Shown here: positions 42,983 to 50,806 of the stretch, piece after piece
Position numbering within the stretch: the stretch's first letter is position 1
Layout: each line of letters starts with the position of its first letter
Origin: Scandinavium sp036409475
Lineage (GTDB): Bacteria; Pseudomonadota; Gammaproteobacteria; Enterobacterales; Enterobacteriaceae
DNA: 64,000 nt
Direction of reading: 5' to 3'
Assembly: GCF_036409475.1 (NCBI RefSeq)
Contig: NZ_JAYRCK010000017.1
Span: 1 to 64,000 of the forward strand
Position numbers and translations under genes: made by a program
Notes under the pieces: model-generated
Told to the model about the DNA's origin: nothing
The model's database searches: none
The model's input: only the letters and a program-made list of their open reading frames with translations

Positions 42983-44326
42983 ATGATTACGCTTGAGTTT
43001 GTTGTCATTATTTTGTGCCTGCTGGCAGGAACCCGGTTTGGCGGGATGGGTCTTGGGCTTATCAGCGGTATCGGTTTATTTATTCTCTGTTTTGTTTTCG
43101 GGCTGGAGCCCGGAAAACCGCCGGTAGACGTCATGCTGACCATTCTGGCGGTGATCGGCTGTGCGGCCACGCTGCAAACAGCCGGTGGCCTGAACGTGAT
43201 GATGCAATGTGCTGAAAAACTGCTGCGCAAACATCCTCAGCACATCACGCTGCTCGCCCCTTTTACCACCTGGACGCTGACGTTTCTGTGCGGCACCGGG
43301 CATGTGGTGTACACCATGTTTCCGATCATCGCCGATATCGCGCTGAAAAAAGGCATTCGCCCGGAACGCCCGATGGCCGTGGCTTCCATTGCTTCTCAAA
43401 TGGCGATTACCGCTTCGCCTGTTTCCGTTGCGGTGGTGTCGCTGGTGTCGATTTTGGGTGCTCAGCATGGCATCGGACACGCGTGGAGCATTCTGGAGAT
43501 CCTCGCCATTTCCGTGCCCGCTTCATTGTTTGGTGTTGCCATTGCCGCACTGTGGAGTTTACGTCGCGGTAAAGATCTGGCGGATGACCCGGAGTTTCAG
43601 GCAAAAATCAGTGACCCTAAGCAGAAGGAATTTATCTACGGCAGCAGCGAAACCCTGCTCGACCAGCGTTTTAATAAAGAAGCGTATTGGTCGACCTGGA
43701 TTTTCTTCGCCGGGATCTTATTCGTGGTGGTGCTGGGCGCCTTCCCGGGGTTACGCCCGGCCTTTGAGGTGAAAGGCAAACTCGCGCCGCTTTCGATGAA
43801 CCTGGTGATTCAGATGATGATGCTGATTGCCGGGGCAGTGATGCTGGTCGCCTGTAAGGTCAATGCCGCCAGCATTTCCAGTGGTGCGGTGTTTAAAGCC
43901 GGGATGGTGGCTATCTTCTCTGTGTTCGGCGTGGCGTGGATGAGCGATACCTTTTTCCAGTCGCACTTGCCTGAGCTCAAAATGGCACTGGAAGGCGTGG
44001 TAAAAAGCCATCCGTGGACGTATGCCATTGTGCTGTTTTTGGTTTCAAAGCTGGTCAACAGCCAGGCCGCTGCGCTCACCGCCGTTGCGCCGATGGGCCT
44101 GATGTTGGGCGTAGAGCCGAAGATGCTGATAGCCTTCTTCCCTGCGGCTTATGGCTATTTTGTGTTGCCAACCTACCCCAGCGATTTAGCGTGCATTGGC
44201 TTTGATCGCTCCGGCACCACGCGTATCGGCAAATTCATCATCAACCACAGCTTTATTATTCCTGGGTTGATTGGCGTGAGCTGCGCCTGTGTCGCCAGCT
44301 ATCTGCTGGTTGAAGCGTTCTTCTGA
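42983..44326 (+). CDS. Anaerobic C4-dicarboxylate carrier, DcuA/DcuB family (447 aa)
   Basis: An inner-membrane antiporter-type carrier for fumarate, succinate, malate or aspartate. It aligns along its length with DcuB: EPGKPPVDVMLTI, ATLQTAGGLNVM, TFLCGTGHVVYT, PERPMAVASIASQM, ASPVSVAVVSLVS and YPSDLACIGFDRSGTT. About ten or more hydrophobic segments are seen. I do not assign it to DcuA or DcuB because it is probably a paralogue: this position lacks a dcu gene in E. coli and neither aspA nor fumB is nearby. A terminator follows. Confidence 0.88.
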   Translation: MITLEFVVIILCLLAGTRFGGMGLGLISGIGLFILCFVFGLEPGKPPVDVMLTILAVIGCAATLQTAGGLNVMMQCAEKLLRKHPQHITLLAPFTTWTLTFLCGTGHVVYTMFPIIADIALKKGIRPERPMAVASIASQMAITASPVSVAVVSLVSILGAQHGIGHAWSILEILAISVPASLFGVAIAALWSLRRGKDLADDPEFQAKISDPKQKEFIYGSSETLLDQRFNKEAYWSTWIFFAGILFVVVLGAFPGLRPAFEVKGKLAPLSMNLVIQMMMLIAGAVMLVACKVNAASISSGAVFKAGMVAIFSVFGVAWMSDTFFQSHLPELKMALEGVVKSHPWTYAIVLFLVSKLVNSQAAALTAVAPMGLMLGVEPKMLIAFFPAAYGYFVLPTYPSDLACIGFDRSGTTRIGKFIINHSFIIPGLIGVSCACVASYLLVEAFF

Positions 44327-44340
44327 ATCCATGAAATGCA

Positions 44341-44365
44341 AAACGGCGCTAAATGCGCCGTTTTT
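44341..44365. terminator. Bidirectional terminator between the Dcu carrier and yecJ
   Basis: AAAACGGCGC-taaat-GCGCCGTTTT followed by TT is a strong palindrome between convergent genes. Confidence 0.92.
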
Positions 44366-44367
44366 TA

Positions 44368-44616
44368 TTAATGTGTACCGCCTTCCTGCGGAGTGAACTT
44401 CAGTTCAATCAGCGCGATGGCTTTTTGCACTGCACGCATGGTCACCGGATCGGCACCCGCGGCGCTGAAATCGATAGCACGCAGTTGATTCGCCATTTTT
44501 TCACGGACTTCAACCGGGGCGATAACATCAATAACATCAAGGATTTGCTTAATAACGAGCTGGCAAGCGACAACGTCGGAGACCAGCTCATCGTTTTCAG
44601 TCAGATTTTGGGACAT
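44368..44616 (-). CDS. yecJ: Small conserved protein YecJ (82 aa, DUF2766)
   Basis: The segment VACQLVIKQILDVIDVIAPVEVREKM and the C-terminal MRAVQKAIALIELKFTPQ match E. coli YecJ. It is small and soluble, with no signal peptide and no known function. The ATG at 44616 follows AGGAGTAAATC. Its place beyond ftnB is the same as in E. coli apart from the Dcu insertion. Confidence 0.9.
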   Translation of the reverse strand: MSQNLTENDELVSDVVACQLVIKQILDVIDVIAPVEVREKMANQLRAIDFSAAGADPVTMRAVQKAIALIELKFTPQEGGTH

Positions 44617-44747
44617 GATTTACTCCTGTTTTCCAGGCCGCAATAGTACCTGATTTAGGGCCATAAACAGAAAACAATCCCGCGCTTTTCCCGTTACTAT
44701 CAGGCGATGTGCGTTCAGTGAACGAATTGGGAAATGGCAGCCTTATC

Positions 44748-46169
44748 ATGAGTGAAAACATCTCCGCAAAGGAGAGCCGTGGTCTTTCGCCCGCCGCGTT
44801 ATTGGTAGCAGGCGCGTTTTTTATGGAGTTTCTGGACGGCACCGTCATTGCGACTGCATTGCCAGACATGGCAAAGAGCTTTGATGTCGAAGCCGTCGCC
44901 CTCAACATTGGCATCAGCGCTTATCTCATCACCTTAGCGGTGCTTATCCCTGCCAGCGGCTGGATTGCCGATCGCTTTGGTGCGCGTAAAGTCTTCGCGC
45001 TGGCGTTAGCCATTTTTACTTTGGCTTCCGTTTTTTGCGGCTTAGCCACCAGCGTTAACAGCTTTGTTGCGATGCGTATTTTGCAAGGCGTTGGCGGTGC
45101 GTTGATGGTGCCGGTTGGACGGCTAGCGGTACTGAGAACAACGCCCAAACATCAACTGATTACCGCCATTGCGACGCTGACATGGCCGGCACTTGTCGCG
45201 CCAATTATCGGCCCGCCGTTGGGCGGATTCATTACCAACTTTGCCAGTTGGCGCTGGATTTTCTTTATCAATGTGCCGCTGGGCATCCTGGCGATTGTTC
45301 TCGCGTTGCGCATTATTCCGGATATCCGTGATGACGGGCGTCGCCCCTTCGATATGCCCGGATTTATCGCCACCGCCGTCGCCATGGTCAGCCTGGTTTA
45401 TGCCATGGAAGCCTTCGGCGCAGAACACGGTCGCGGCTGGTTACCTTTCGCTTTACTTGCCGCGGGTGCTGCTACGTTTATCTTCGCCCTGCGTCATTTT
45501 AAACGAGTCGAGTGGCCGATGATCCGCCTGGATGCGCTTCAGGTGCCGACATTCCGGGTGACAATGTACGGTGGCTCGCTGTTCCGTGCCTCGATAAGCG
45601 CGGTGCCATTCCTGCTGCCGTTGCTGTTTCAGGTCGGATTCGGGATGGATCCCTTCCATGCCGGTTTACTGGTGCTGGCGGTCTTTGTTGGTAACCTGAC
45701 CATCAAACCCGTCACCACTCCGCTGATTCGTCATTTAGGTTTTCGCAATTTACTGCTGATCAACGGTGCGCTAAACGTGCTGGCGCTGCTGGCCTGCGCC
45801 TTTCTCACGCCACAGACGCCGCTGTGGGTCACGCTGTTGATTCTGTATCTTGGCGGCGTGTTCCGCTCGATTCAGTTCACTGGTGTCAGCACGCTGGCCT
45901 TTGCCGACGTGCCTTCCGCGCAAATGAGTTACGCCAACACGCTGTTCAGTACTGCCACGCAGCTGGCCGTTGGGCTTGGCATCACGCTTGGTGCTATAGG
46001 CATTCGGCTTGGGGAAAAAGTCAGTATCTGGCTCGATATGACGACGCTGCCGGGCGTCAGTTTCCGCTTAGCTTTCGTGTTTATTGCGCTGATTTGCCTG
46101 GTCGGGATGGTTGATACGCTACAACTGACGCGAGATGCAGGCAGTTCGGTGTCGAAAAAGAAAGGATAG
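44748..46169 (+). CDS. MFS multidrug transporter, DHA2 (14-helix) type (473 aa)
   Basis: A drug:proton antiporter-like permease. Helix 1 carries FFMEFLDGTVIATALPDMAK, typical of the EmrB/QacA group, and the loop SGWIADRFGARKVF is the MFS motif A. I start at the ATG at 44748 (MSENISAKESRGLSP); an upstream reading from 44709 adds a hydrophilic stretch without support. There is no adjacent regulator or membrane-fusion partner, so the substrate cannot be guessed. A GC hairpin follows the stop. Confidence 0.88.
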   Translation: MSENISAKESRGLSPAALLVAGAFFMEFLDGTVIATALPDMAKSFDVEAVALNIGISAYLITLAVLIPASGWIADRFGARKVFALALAIFTLASVFCGLATSVNSFVAMRILQGVGGALMVPVGRLAVLRTTPKHQLITAIATLTWPALVAPIIGPPLGGFITNFASWRWIFFINVPLGILAIVLALRIIPDIRDDGRRPFDMPGFIATAVAMVSLVYAMEAFGAEHGRGWLPFALLAAGAATFIFALRHFKRVEWPMIRLDALQVPTFRVTMYGGSLFRASISAVPFLLPLLFQVGFGMDPFHAGLLVLAVFVGNLTIKPVTTPLIRHLGFRNLLLINGALNVLALLACAFLTPQTPLWVTLLILYLGGVFRSIQFTGVSTLAFADVPSAQMSYANTLFSTATQLAVGLGITLGAIGIRLGEKVSIWLDMTTLPGVSFRLAFVFIALICLVGMVDTLQLTRDAGSSVSKKKG

Positions 46170-46172
46170 TGT

Positions 46173-46195
46173 TCCGGCGGCAGAACGCCGCCGGA
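46173..46195. terminator. Hairpin between the MFS gene and the isomerase gene
   Basis: TCCGGCGGC-agaac-GCCGCCGGA is a perfect 9-bp GC-rich stem between convergent genes. It lacks a T-run on either side, so its strength is uncertain. Confidence 0.6.
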
Positions 46196-46206
46196 GACCA
46201 GACTGA

Positions 46207-46845
46207 TTACGCAATCAGCTGACGAACAAACGCTTCAATCTCTTTATCCTGGCAGTTTTCGAAGAAGCACTGCTGGAAACGCTGACCGGAAACGGCTGTT
46301 TTAACCAGTTCAGGATCGATGGCGCGTAAGGTATCGAGATAGTTCTCTTTCACCACCGCCGCTTTCACCTGGTTCAGAATGCCCGCGTTGCGCACCTGCG
46401 GCTCTTTACGTTCTGGCGGATACCCTTCGCCATTACGCCCGGTGAAGGCTTTCTCAAAGATGAAACGCACATTCAGCTCTGCGCCCCAGCCAAAGCCTTT
46501 GGCAAACGGCAGTGAAAGCGCGTTGCCGTTGTTGATTTGCGCGAACAGGAAAGCATCCGCCGGGTCGATGCAATATCCGCACACCACGCCCGGGTGAATG
46601 TTCAGTGACATCAGCGCGCCCTGCCCGGTGCCGCAGCCGGTGATCACAAAATCCACCGCTTTGGCATTCAGCAGAATGCTGGCCATGATCCCGAGATGGA
46701 TATAGGTCAGGTGATGATCTTGCTCATCGCTCATGCCTACGTTGTAAACCGGATACCCTTTCTCATCCGCGACCGCTTTTAGCTCACGATGAATAATGGC
46801 GTTTTTCGCCGCCTGGCTGTTTTCCATCATCAGTGCAATTTTCAT
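46207..46845 (-). CDS. RpiB/LacA/LacB-family sugar-phosphate isomerase (212 aa)
   Basis: A cytoplasmic aldose-ketose isomerase of the RpiB/LacAB superfamily. The active-site region VDFVITGCGTGQGALMSLN contains the catalytic Cys, and CGYCIDPADAFLFAQINNGNAL follows. It is longer than RpiB (about 150 aa) because of a C-terminal extension of about 60 residues. The substrate is not deducible from the sequence, but a perfect KdgR operator lies upstream (46937-46955), which links it to hexuronate or pectin breakdown. I recall a sugar-phosphate isomerase listed among predicted KdgR targets in enterobacteria; this is probably that type. Confidence 0.88.
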   Translation of the reverse strand: MKIALMMENSQAAKNAIIHRELKAVADEKGYPVYNVGMSDEQDHHLTYIHLGIMASILLNAKAVDFVITGCGTGQGALMSLNIHPGVVCGYCIDPADAFLFAQINNGNALSLPFAKGFGWGAELNVRFIFEKAFTGRNGEGYPPERKEPQVRNAGILNQVKAAVVKENYLDTLRAIDPELVKTAVSGQRFQQCFFENCQDKEIEAFVRQLIA

Positions 46846-46936
46846 TCATGCCTCTCCTGAGATCTACGCGGAAAGCTCCGCAGTGAACCGATATGTGAGT
46901 ATCACCTTAGCGCTCATTAAACGCATTTTCAAACTT

Positions 46937-46955
46937 AATGAAATATTGTTTCATT
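46937..46955 (-). promoter_or_regulatory. KdgR operator
   Basis: AATGAAATATTGTTTCATT fits the KdgR consensus AATRAAAYNNNRTTTYATT at every defined position and is palindromic, extending to TTAATG...CATTAA (46935-46957). It is 92 bp upstream of the isomerase gene, a natural place for a repressor site. KdgR is released by 2-keto-3-deoxygluconate. Confidence 0.85.
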
Positions 46956-47000
46956 AATCACCGATGAGTTCACAATTTTTACGGGTCATCAGTAAAATGC

Positions 47001-47722
47001 ATGACTATTCACAAAATCAATACTTGCCGCAAGCCTCAGCCGGACGGCATCGGTACCCGAAGATCTGAACGATACCCGCGTTATTTTCCGTCGCGACGAC
47101 GCCACTCACCTTCAGGTTAATCACGGCAGCGTGCTGGATATGATCAATGACATGCGCGACCTGCTGCATGTCAACATCGATGTGAAATACACCGAGGATT
47201 ACATCAGCCATTTGCGCCAGGAGAACTGGCCTGTTCGTCTGGTGAATATCGTCGAAAGTCGGGATGAGTCGCAGGCTGAAGGGATTATTGGCCCGGCGCT
47301 CTCCTGGCATAATGCCTATTACAATCGCAGTGAACAGCCGTTTTTATGGGATGAAGAACAGGTTCGCTATAAGCGCGTGGGCATTATTAAAGGCTCGTTT
47401 TCAGCACTCTACCTGCATCAGCGTTTTGGTGATGATGTTGCCATCATGCCCGCAAGTTCTGTCGAAGCCCTGGTAAGCGCCATTGAACAGCGCAAAATTG
47501 ATTTTATCCTCGGCGATTTAGATTGAAGCGCGTATCCTGGCTCTCGCGGATGTGTACGATGCTTTGCGCCAAAAGCGAGTTTATAAGCCCAGCTACACAC
47601 ACGAGCACGCCTGTTCGCTGATTTTCGCCGGGGCCGGAAAACATTTCGATCCGGAACTGATTCATCGCTTCAGACAACTGCACCCCAAATTCCAGGCCAT
47701 CTATGACAACCGGGCTGACTAA
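47001..47722 (+). pseudogene. Degraded fusion of a solute-binding sensor domain and an HD-GYP domain
   Basis: From about 47056 to 47523 one frame encodes PEDLNDTRVIFRRDD through KIDFILGDLD, which looks like the second lobe of a periplasmic solute-binding (BvgS-type) sensor domain. It stops at TGA 47524. The next frame (47522-47722) encodes the end of an HD-GYP phosphodiesterase: ARILALADVYDALRQKRVYKP, then GAGKHFDPEL. The middle of the protein (first lobe, membrane helix, HD and GYP core) is gone, and an in-frame TGA (47002) lies just before the first fragment. This reads as a deleted c-di-GMP-type receptor gene, not an active one. Confidence 0.75.
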
Positions 47723-47785
47723 ACGGACGGTGGCGAAAACTAAAGCGGGATCTGTGGGTTATTCAGCGCATTGCGGGTTTGCTGA

Positions 47786-47793
47786 GCCGATAA
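47786..47793 (+). promoter_or_regulatory. FliA-type -10 element of yecR
   Basis: GCCGATAA matches the sigma28 -10 consensus exactly, 34 bp before yecR. The position for TAAA 15 bp upstream reads CGCA, so the -35 element is poor. yecR is a known FliA-dependent gene in E. coli. Confidence 0.6.
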
Positions 47794-47827
47794 GATAACG
47801 CGATCGGACATTTACGCAGAGTGAGCT

Positions 47828-48166
47828 ATGAAGAAACTCATCCCTGTCGCTGCGGCGATAGTGCTTTCCGCCTGTACGGTTCATCGTCAGGCTAACGTCA
47901 CCGACGTGGATGCCACCAGCGGCATCGTGCGTCTTACCTATGGTCAGGCAATGTTGCAGTCGGCGATCACCGACAACTCTGTGGCGAACGGCAACGCGAC
48001 AAAACAGTGCCAGCAAATGGGCTATGCTACAGCGGTGCCTTTTGGCCAACCGGTGACAACCTGTACCGTGACCAGCGGCTCACTCTGCATCAACTCCAGC
48101 GTGACGTTGCAATATCAATGTCGTGGTATTGCCGTTTCCTCTACCCCAAACGCAAATTATTGGTAA
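47828..48166 (+). CDS. yecR: YecR-like lipoprotein (112 aa)
   Basis: A small lipoprotein with signal peptide and lipobox (VLSACTV; acylated Cys at residue 16). Four further Cys (KQCQQM, TTCTV, SLCIN, YQCRG) probably form disulfides. It matches the YecR family, which is co-regulated with flagella but has no known function. Residue +2 after the Cys is Thr, so sorting to the outer membrane is expected. Its position before ftnA is conserved. Confidence 0.85.
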   Translation: MKKLIPVAAAIVLSACTVHRQANVTDVDATSGIVRLTYGQAMLQSAITDNSVANGNATKQCQQMGYATAVPFGQPVTTCTVTSGSLCINSSVTLQYQCRGIAVSSTPNANYW

Positions 48167-48177
48167 TGCTTTTTATT

Positions 48178-48197
48178 CCGCCGGAAACATCCGGCGG
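48178..48197. terminator. Hairpin after yecR
   Basis: CCGCCGGA-aaca-TCCGGCGG is a perfect 8-bp stem 12 bp after the yecR stop. No T-run follows on the + strand, so termination is likely but not certain. Confidence 0.55.
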
Positions 48198-48200
48198 TAA

Positions 48201-48215
48201 GAATAATTATTCTCA
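48201..48215. promoter_or_regulatory. Fur box upstream of ftnA
   Basis: The minus-strand reading TGAGAATAATTATTC matches the 7-1-7 Fur consensus TGATAATNATTATCA at most positions. It lies about 145 bp before ftnA, in a strongly A/T-rich tract. In E. coli, Fur activates ftnA from upstream sites by displacing H-NS, and this layout fits that. Confidence 0.65.
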
Positions 48216-48357
48216 TTCTATTATTTAATAGCCGCAATGCGTGTTATTCCCATTTGCATTTAACAATAAATATTTTTTATTTTACCTTTTGCAAATAGTT
48301 TAATTACAACTTAGACTTTCCGCATCGTCACCTGAGCTTAATATCACGGAGCAAACC

Positions 48358-48855
48358 ATGCTGAAAACGGAAATGATCGACAAACTGAATGAGCAAATGA
48401 ATCTGGAACTGTACTCCTCTCTGCTCTATCAGCAGATGAGTGCCTGGTGCAGCTACCACAGCTTTGAAGGGGCCGCCGCGTTTCTGCGCCGCCACGCTCA
48501 GGAAGAGATGACTCACATGCAGCGCCTGTTCGATTATCTGACCGATACAGGAAGCCTGCCGCGCATTAATACCATTGAATCACCGTTCGCCGAATATAAC
48601 TCACTGGATGAACTGTTCCGTTCCACTTACGAACATGAGCAACTGATCACCCAGAAAATAAATGAGCTGGCTCACGCGGCCATGACCAATCAGGATTATC
48701 CAACCTTTAATTTCCTGCAATGGTATGTGGCTGAACAGCACGAAGAAGAGAAACTGTTTAAATCCGTTATCGATAAACTGTCTCTGGTCGGTAAAAGCGG
48801 TGAAGGTCTGTACTTTGTTGATAAAGAACTGGCCACGCTCGACGCACAGAATTAA
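48358..48855 (+). CDS. ftnA: Non-heme ferritin FtnA (165 aa)
   Basis: FtnA is the main iron-storage ferritin, a 24-mer with ferroxidase activity. Ferroxidase ligands are visible: Glu17 in MNLELYSS, Glu49/50 and His53 in EEMTHMQR, and the late Glu/Gln in WYVAEQHEEEK. The length equals E. coli. The ATG at 48358 follows CACGGAGCAAACC. A terminator follows. E. coli has yecH after it; that gene is missing here. Confidence 0.98.
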   Translation: MLKTEMIDKLNEQMNLELYSSLLYQQMSAWCSYHSFEGAAAFLRRHAQEEMTHMQRLFDYLTDTGSLPRINTIESPFAEYNSLDELFRSTYEHEQLITQKINELAHAAMTNQDYPTFNFLQWYVAEQHEEEKLFKSVIDKLSLVGKSGEGLYFVDKELATLDAQN

Positions 48856-48862
48856 TCCCTCA

Positions 48863-48887
48863 AAGGGCAGCGGCTCTCGCTGCCCTT
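48863..48887 (+). terminator. Terminator of ftnA
   Basis: AAGGGCAGCG-gctct-CGCTGCCCTT is followed by CTCTCCT, 8 bp after the ftnA stop. The stem is strong and the T-run moderate. Confidence 0.85.
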
Positions 48888-48905
48888 CTCTCCTGCCTTG
48901 CATGC

Positions 48906-48969
48906 CGTAAACATCACGTTACACCCGCTGTAATTCAGATTTGACGAGCTGACGCTTTTCCCCTACCCT
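48906..48969 (+). promoter_or_regulatory. tyrP promoter with paired TyrR boxes
   Basis: A strong TyrR box CGTAAA-N6-GTTACA (48906-48923, 10 of 12 matches to TGTAAA-N6-TTTACA) and a weak box TGTAAT-N6-TTGACG (48929-48946) lie with centres 23 bp apart. The promoter is TTGACG (48941-48946), 17 bp, TACCCT (48964-48969), so the weak box overlaps the -35. This is the E. coli tyrP design: tyrosine-dependent repression and phenylalanine-dependent activation. Confidence 0.82.
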
Positions 48970-49014
48970 GCGCGGCATATTTTGCCGTATGAATCCTGAA
49001 TAGCAGAGGAAAGC

Positions 49015-50226
49015 GTGAAGAACCGCACCGTAGGGAGTATTTTAATCGTCGCTGGCACCACTATCGGCGCAGGAATGCTGGCGATGCCGCTGGCGTCTGC
49101 GGGTGTGGGCTTTGGCATCACACTGGTGTTACTGCTGAGCCTGTGGGCGCTGATGTGCTACACCGCTTTACTGCTGCTGGAGGTGTATCAGCACGTTCCT
49201 GCCGATACCGGTCTGGGCTCATTAGCGCTGCGCTATCTTGGCCGCTACGGCCAATGGGTGACAGGATTCAGCATGCTGTTCTTGATGTATGCCCTGACAG
49301 CGGCTTATATCAGTGGCGCGGGAGAACTTCTTGCATCGAGCTTCAGCGATTGGTTTAACCTCGATCTGCCGCCTTCTGCTGGCGTGCTGCTGTTTACCCT
49401 TGTTGGTGGCGGCGTCATTTGTGTCGGCACCGCGCTGGTCGATCTCTTTAACCGCTTCCTGTTCAGCGCCAAAATCATCTTTTTGGTTATCATGCTGGCG
49501 CTGCTGATGCCACATATTCACCAGATCAACCTGCTGACGCTCCCGCTGCAGCAGGGCCTGGCGCTTTCCGCGATCCCGGTAATCTTCACGTCGTTTGGTT
49601 TTCATGGCAGCGTGCCGAGCATTGTCAGCTACATGCAAGGTGATGTGCGTAAGCTGCGCCGCATCTTCATTATCGGCAGCTTCATTCCGCTGGTGGCCTA
49701 TATCTTCTGGCAGCTGGCGACGCTTGGCAGCATTGAATCCCCGGTATTTAGCGCGCTGCTGGCTAACCACGCAGGGCTGAACGGATTGCTGCAGGCCATT
49801 CGCGAAGTGGTCGCCTCACCGCATGTAGAGTTGGCTGTACATCTGTTTGCCGATCTGGCTCTGGCGACCTCTTTCCTTGGCGTTGCACTTGGCTTGTTTG
49901 ACTATCTGGCGGATCTGTTCCAACGCAAAAATACCACCGGCGGACGTCTGCAAACCGGCGTGATCACCTTCGTGCCACCGTTAGCTTTTGCGCTGTTTTA
50001 TCCAAAAGGCTTTGTCATGGCGCTGGGCTACGCCGGTGTGGCGCTTGCAGTGCTGGCGCTGATCATCCCTTCACTGCTGACAATGAAAAGCCGTCAGCAG
50101 CATCCAGATGCGCCATACCGCGTTGCTGGAGGCATGCCCGCTTTGTGGCTGGTATTCGCTTGCGGCATCGCAGTGATTCTGGTTCAGGCTCTGATCGCGA
50201 CGGGTCTGCTGCCGTCAGTGGGCTAA
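49015..50226 (+). CDS. tyrP: Tyrosine-specific permease TyrP (403 aa)
   Basis: TyrP is an inner-membrane proton symporter for tyrosine of the aromatic amino acid permease family, with 11 helices. The N-terminus KNRTVGSILIVAGTTIGAGMLAMPLA (in part) and SFGFHGSVPSIVSYM are family signatures. The start is GTG at 49015 behind AGAGGAAA. The length equals E. coli. TyrR boxes upstream support the name. Confidence 0.97.
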   Translation: MKNRTVGSILIVAGTTIGAGMLAMPLASAGVGFGITLVLLLSLWALMCYTALLLLEVYQHVPADTGLGSLALRYLGRYGQWVTGFSMLFLMYALTAAYISGAGELLASSFSDWFNLDLPPSAGVLLFTLVGGGVICVGTALVDLFNRFLFSAKIIFLVIMLALLMPHIHQINLLTLPLQQGLALSAIPVIFTSFGFHGSVPSIVSYMQGDVRKLRRIFIIGSFIPLVAYIFWQLATLGSIESPVFSALLANHAGLNGLLQAIREVVASPHVELAVHLFADLALATSFLGVALGLFDYLADLFQRKNTTGGRLQTGVITFVPPLAFALFYPKGFVMALGYAGVALAVLALIIPSLLTMKSRQQHPDAPYRVAGGMPALWLVFACGIAVILVQALIATGLLPSVG

Positions 50227-50234
50227 ACCCTGTA

Positions 50235-50268
50235 AGGGTAATCTGGCGTAGCTGCACTGGATTACCCT
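50235..50268 (+). terminator. Hairpin after tyrP
   Basis: AGGGTAATC (50235-50243) pairs perfectly with GATTACCCT (50260-50268), beginning 8 bp after the stop. No T-run follows. Confidence 0.5.
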
Positions 50269-50445
50269 CTAAAAATTAACAAACACATCACAATAAACCA
50301 TTGATTTGGTGAATGTTTTCAACATACCTAAACGATTCCCGAATCACTCCCTCATTCGCTGCCGCGTATTAAGACTTTTCCTGTACAGCCTGTTTTTATC
50401 TGACGTAACCTTGCGCTGTTTTTTCCACCAGACAAAAAGTTATAT

Positions 50446-50805
50446 ATGAAAAAGCTCTCTCTTATTTTAGTAATGATGACGCTCGCCGGTTGCAGTGCGA
50501 CCAGCGTTAATACCAATGCCAACCATGTTCGAGTGACCAACAATGAACCGGGCAAAGAGTGTAAATTCCTGGGTGATATTACGGGTAGCCAGGGGAATTT
50601 CTTCACCGGCGGCTGGACGTCGAACAGCAATCTGGAAACTGGCGCCCGCAATGACCTGAAAAACCAGGCGGCCAACATGGGGGGAAATGTGGTATCCATT
50701 ATCACCCAACGCGCAGGCCAGACGGGCAGTTCATATTATGGTTCAGGTGGGTTAGAGCAGACCAACGTCACGCTCACAGGCAATGTCTATCGTTGCCCTG
50801 AATAA
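50446..50805 (+). CDS. DUF4156-type lipoprotein (119 aa)
   Basis: A small lipoprotein with lipobox LAGCS (Cys16). The segments NEPGKECKFLGDITGSQGNFFTGGW, GARNDLKNQAANMGGNVVSI and the late Cys of YRCPE follow the DUF4156 pattern. Function is unknown for the family. It is alone, preceded by about 220 bp without recognised motifs other than the tyrP hairpin. It is followed at once by the large palindrome. It is not present here in E. coli. Confidence 0.85.
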   Translation: MKKLSLILVMMTLAGCSATSVNTNANHVRVTNNEPGKECKFLGDITGSQGNFFTGGWTSNSNLETGARNDLKNQAANMGGNVVSIITQRAGQTGSSYYGSGGLEQTNVTLTGNVYRCPE

Positions 50806-50806
50806 C

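Noticed and set aside
47131..47526. 131-codon frame as a free-standing sensor gene
   Set aside because: It begins inside a domain, the homologous sequence continues upstream of its GTG, and HD-GYP remnants follow in another frame; a pseudogene is the better reading.
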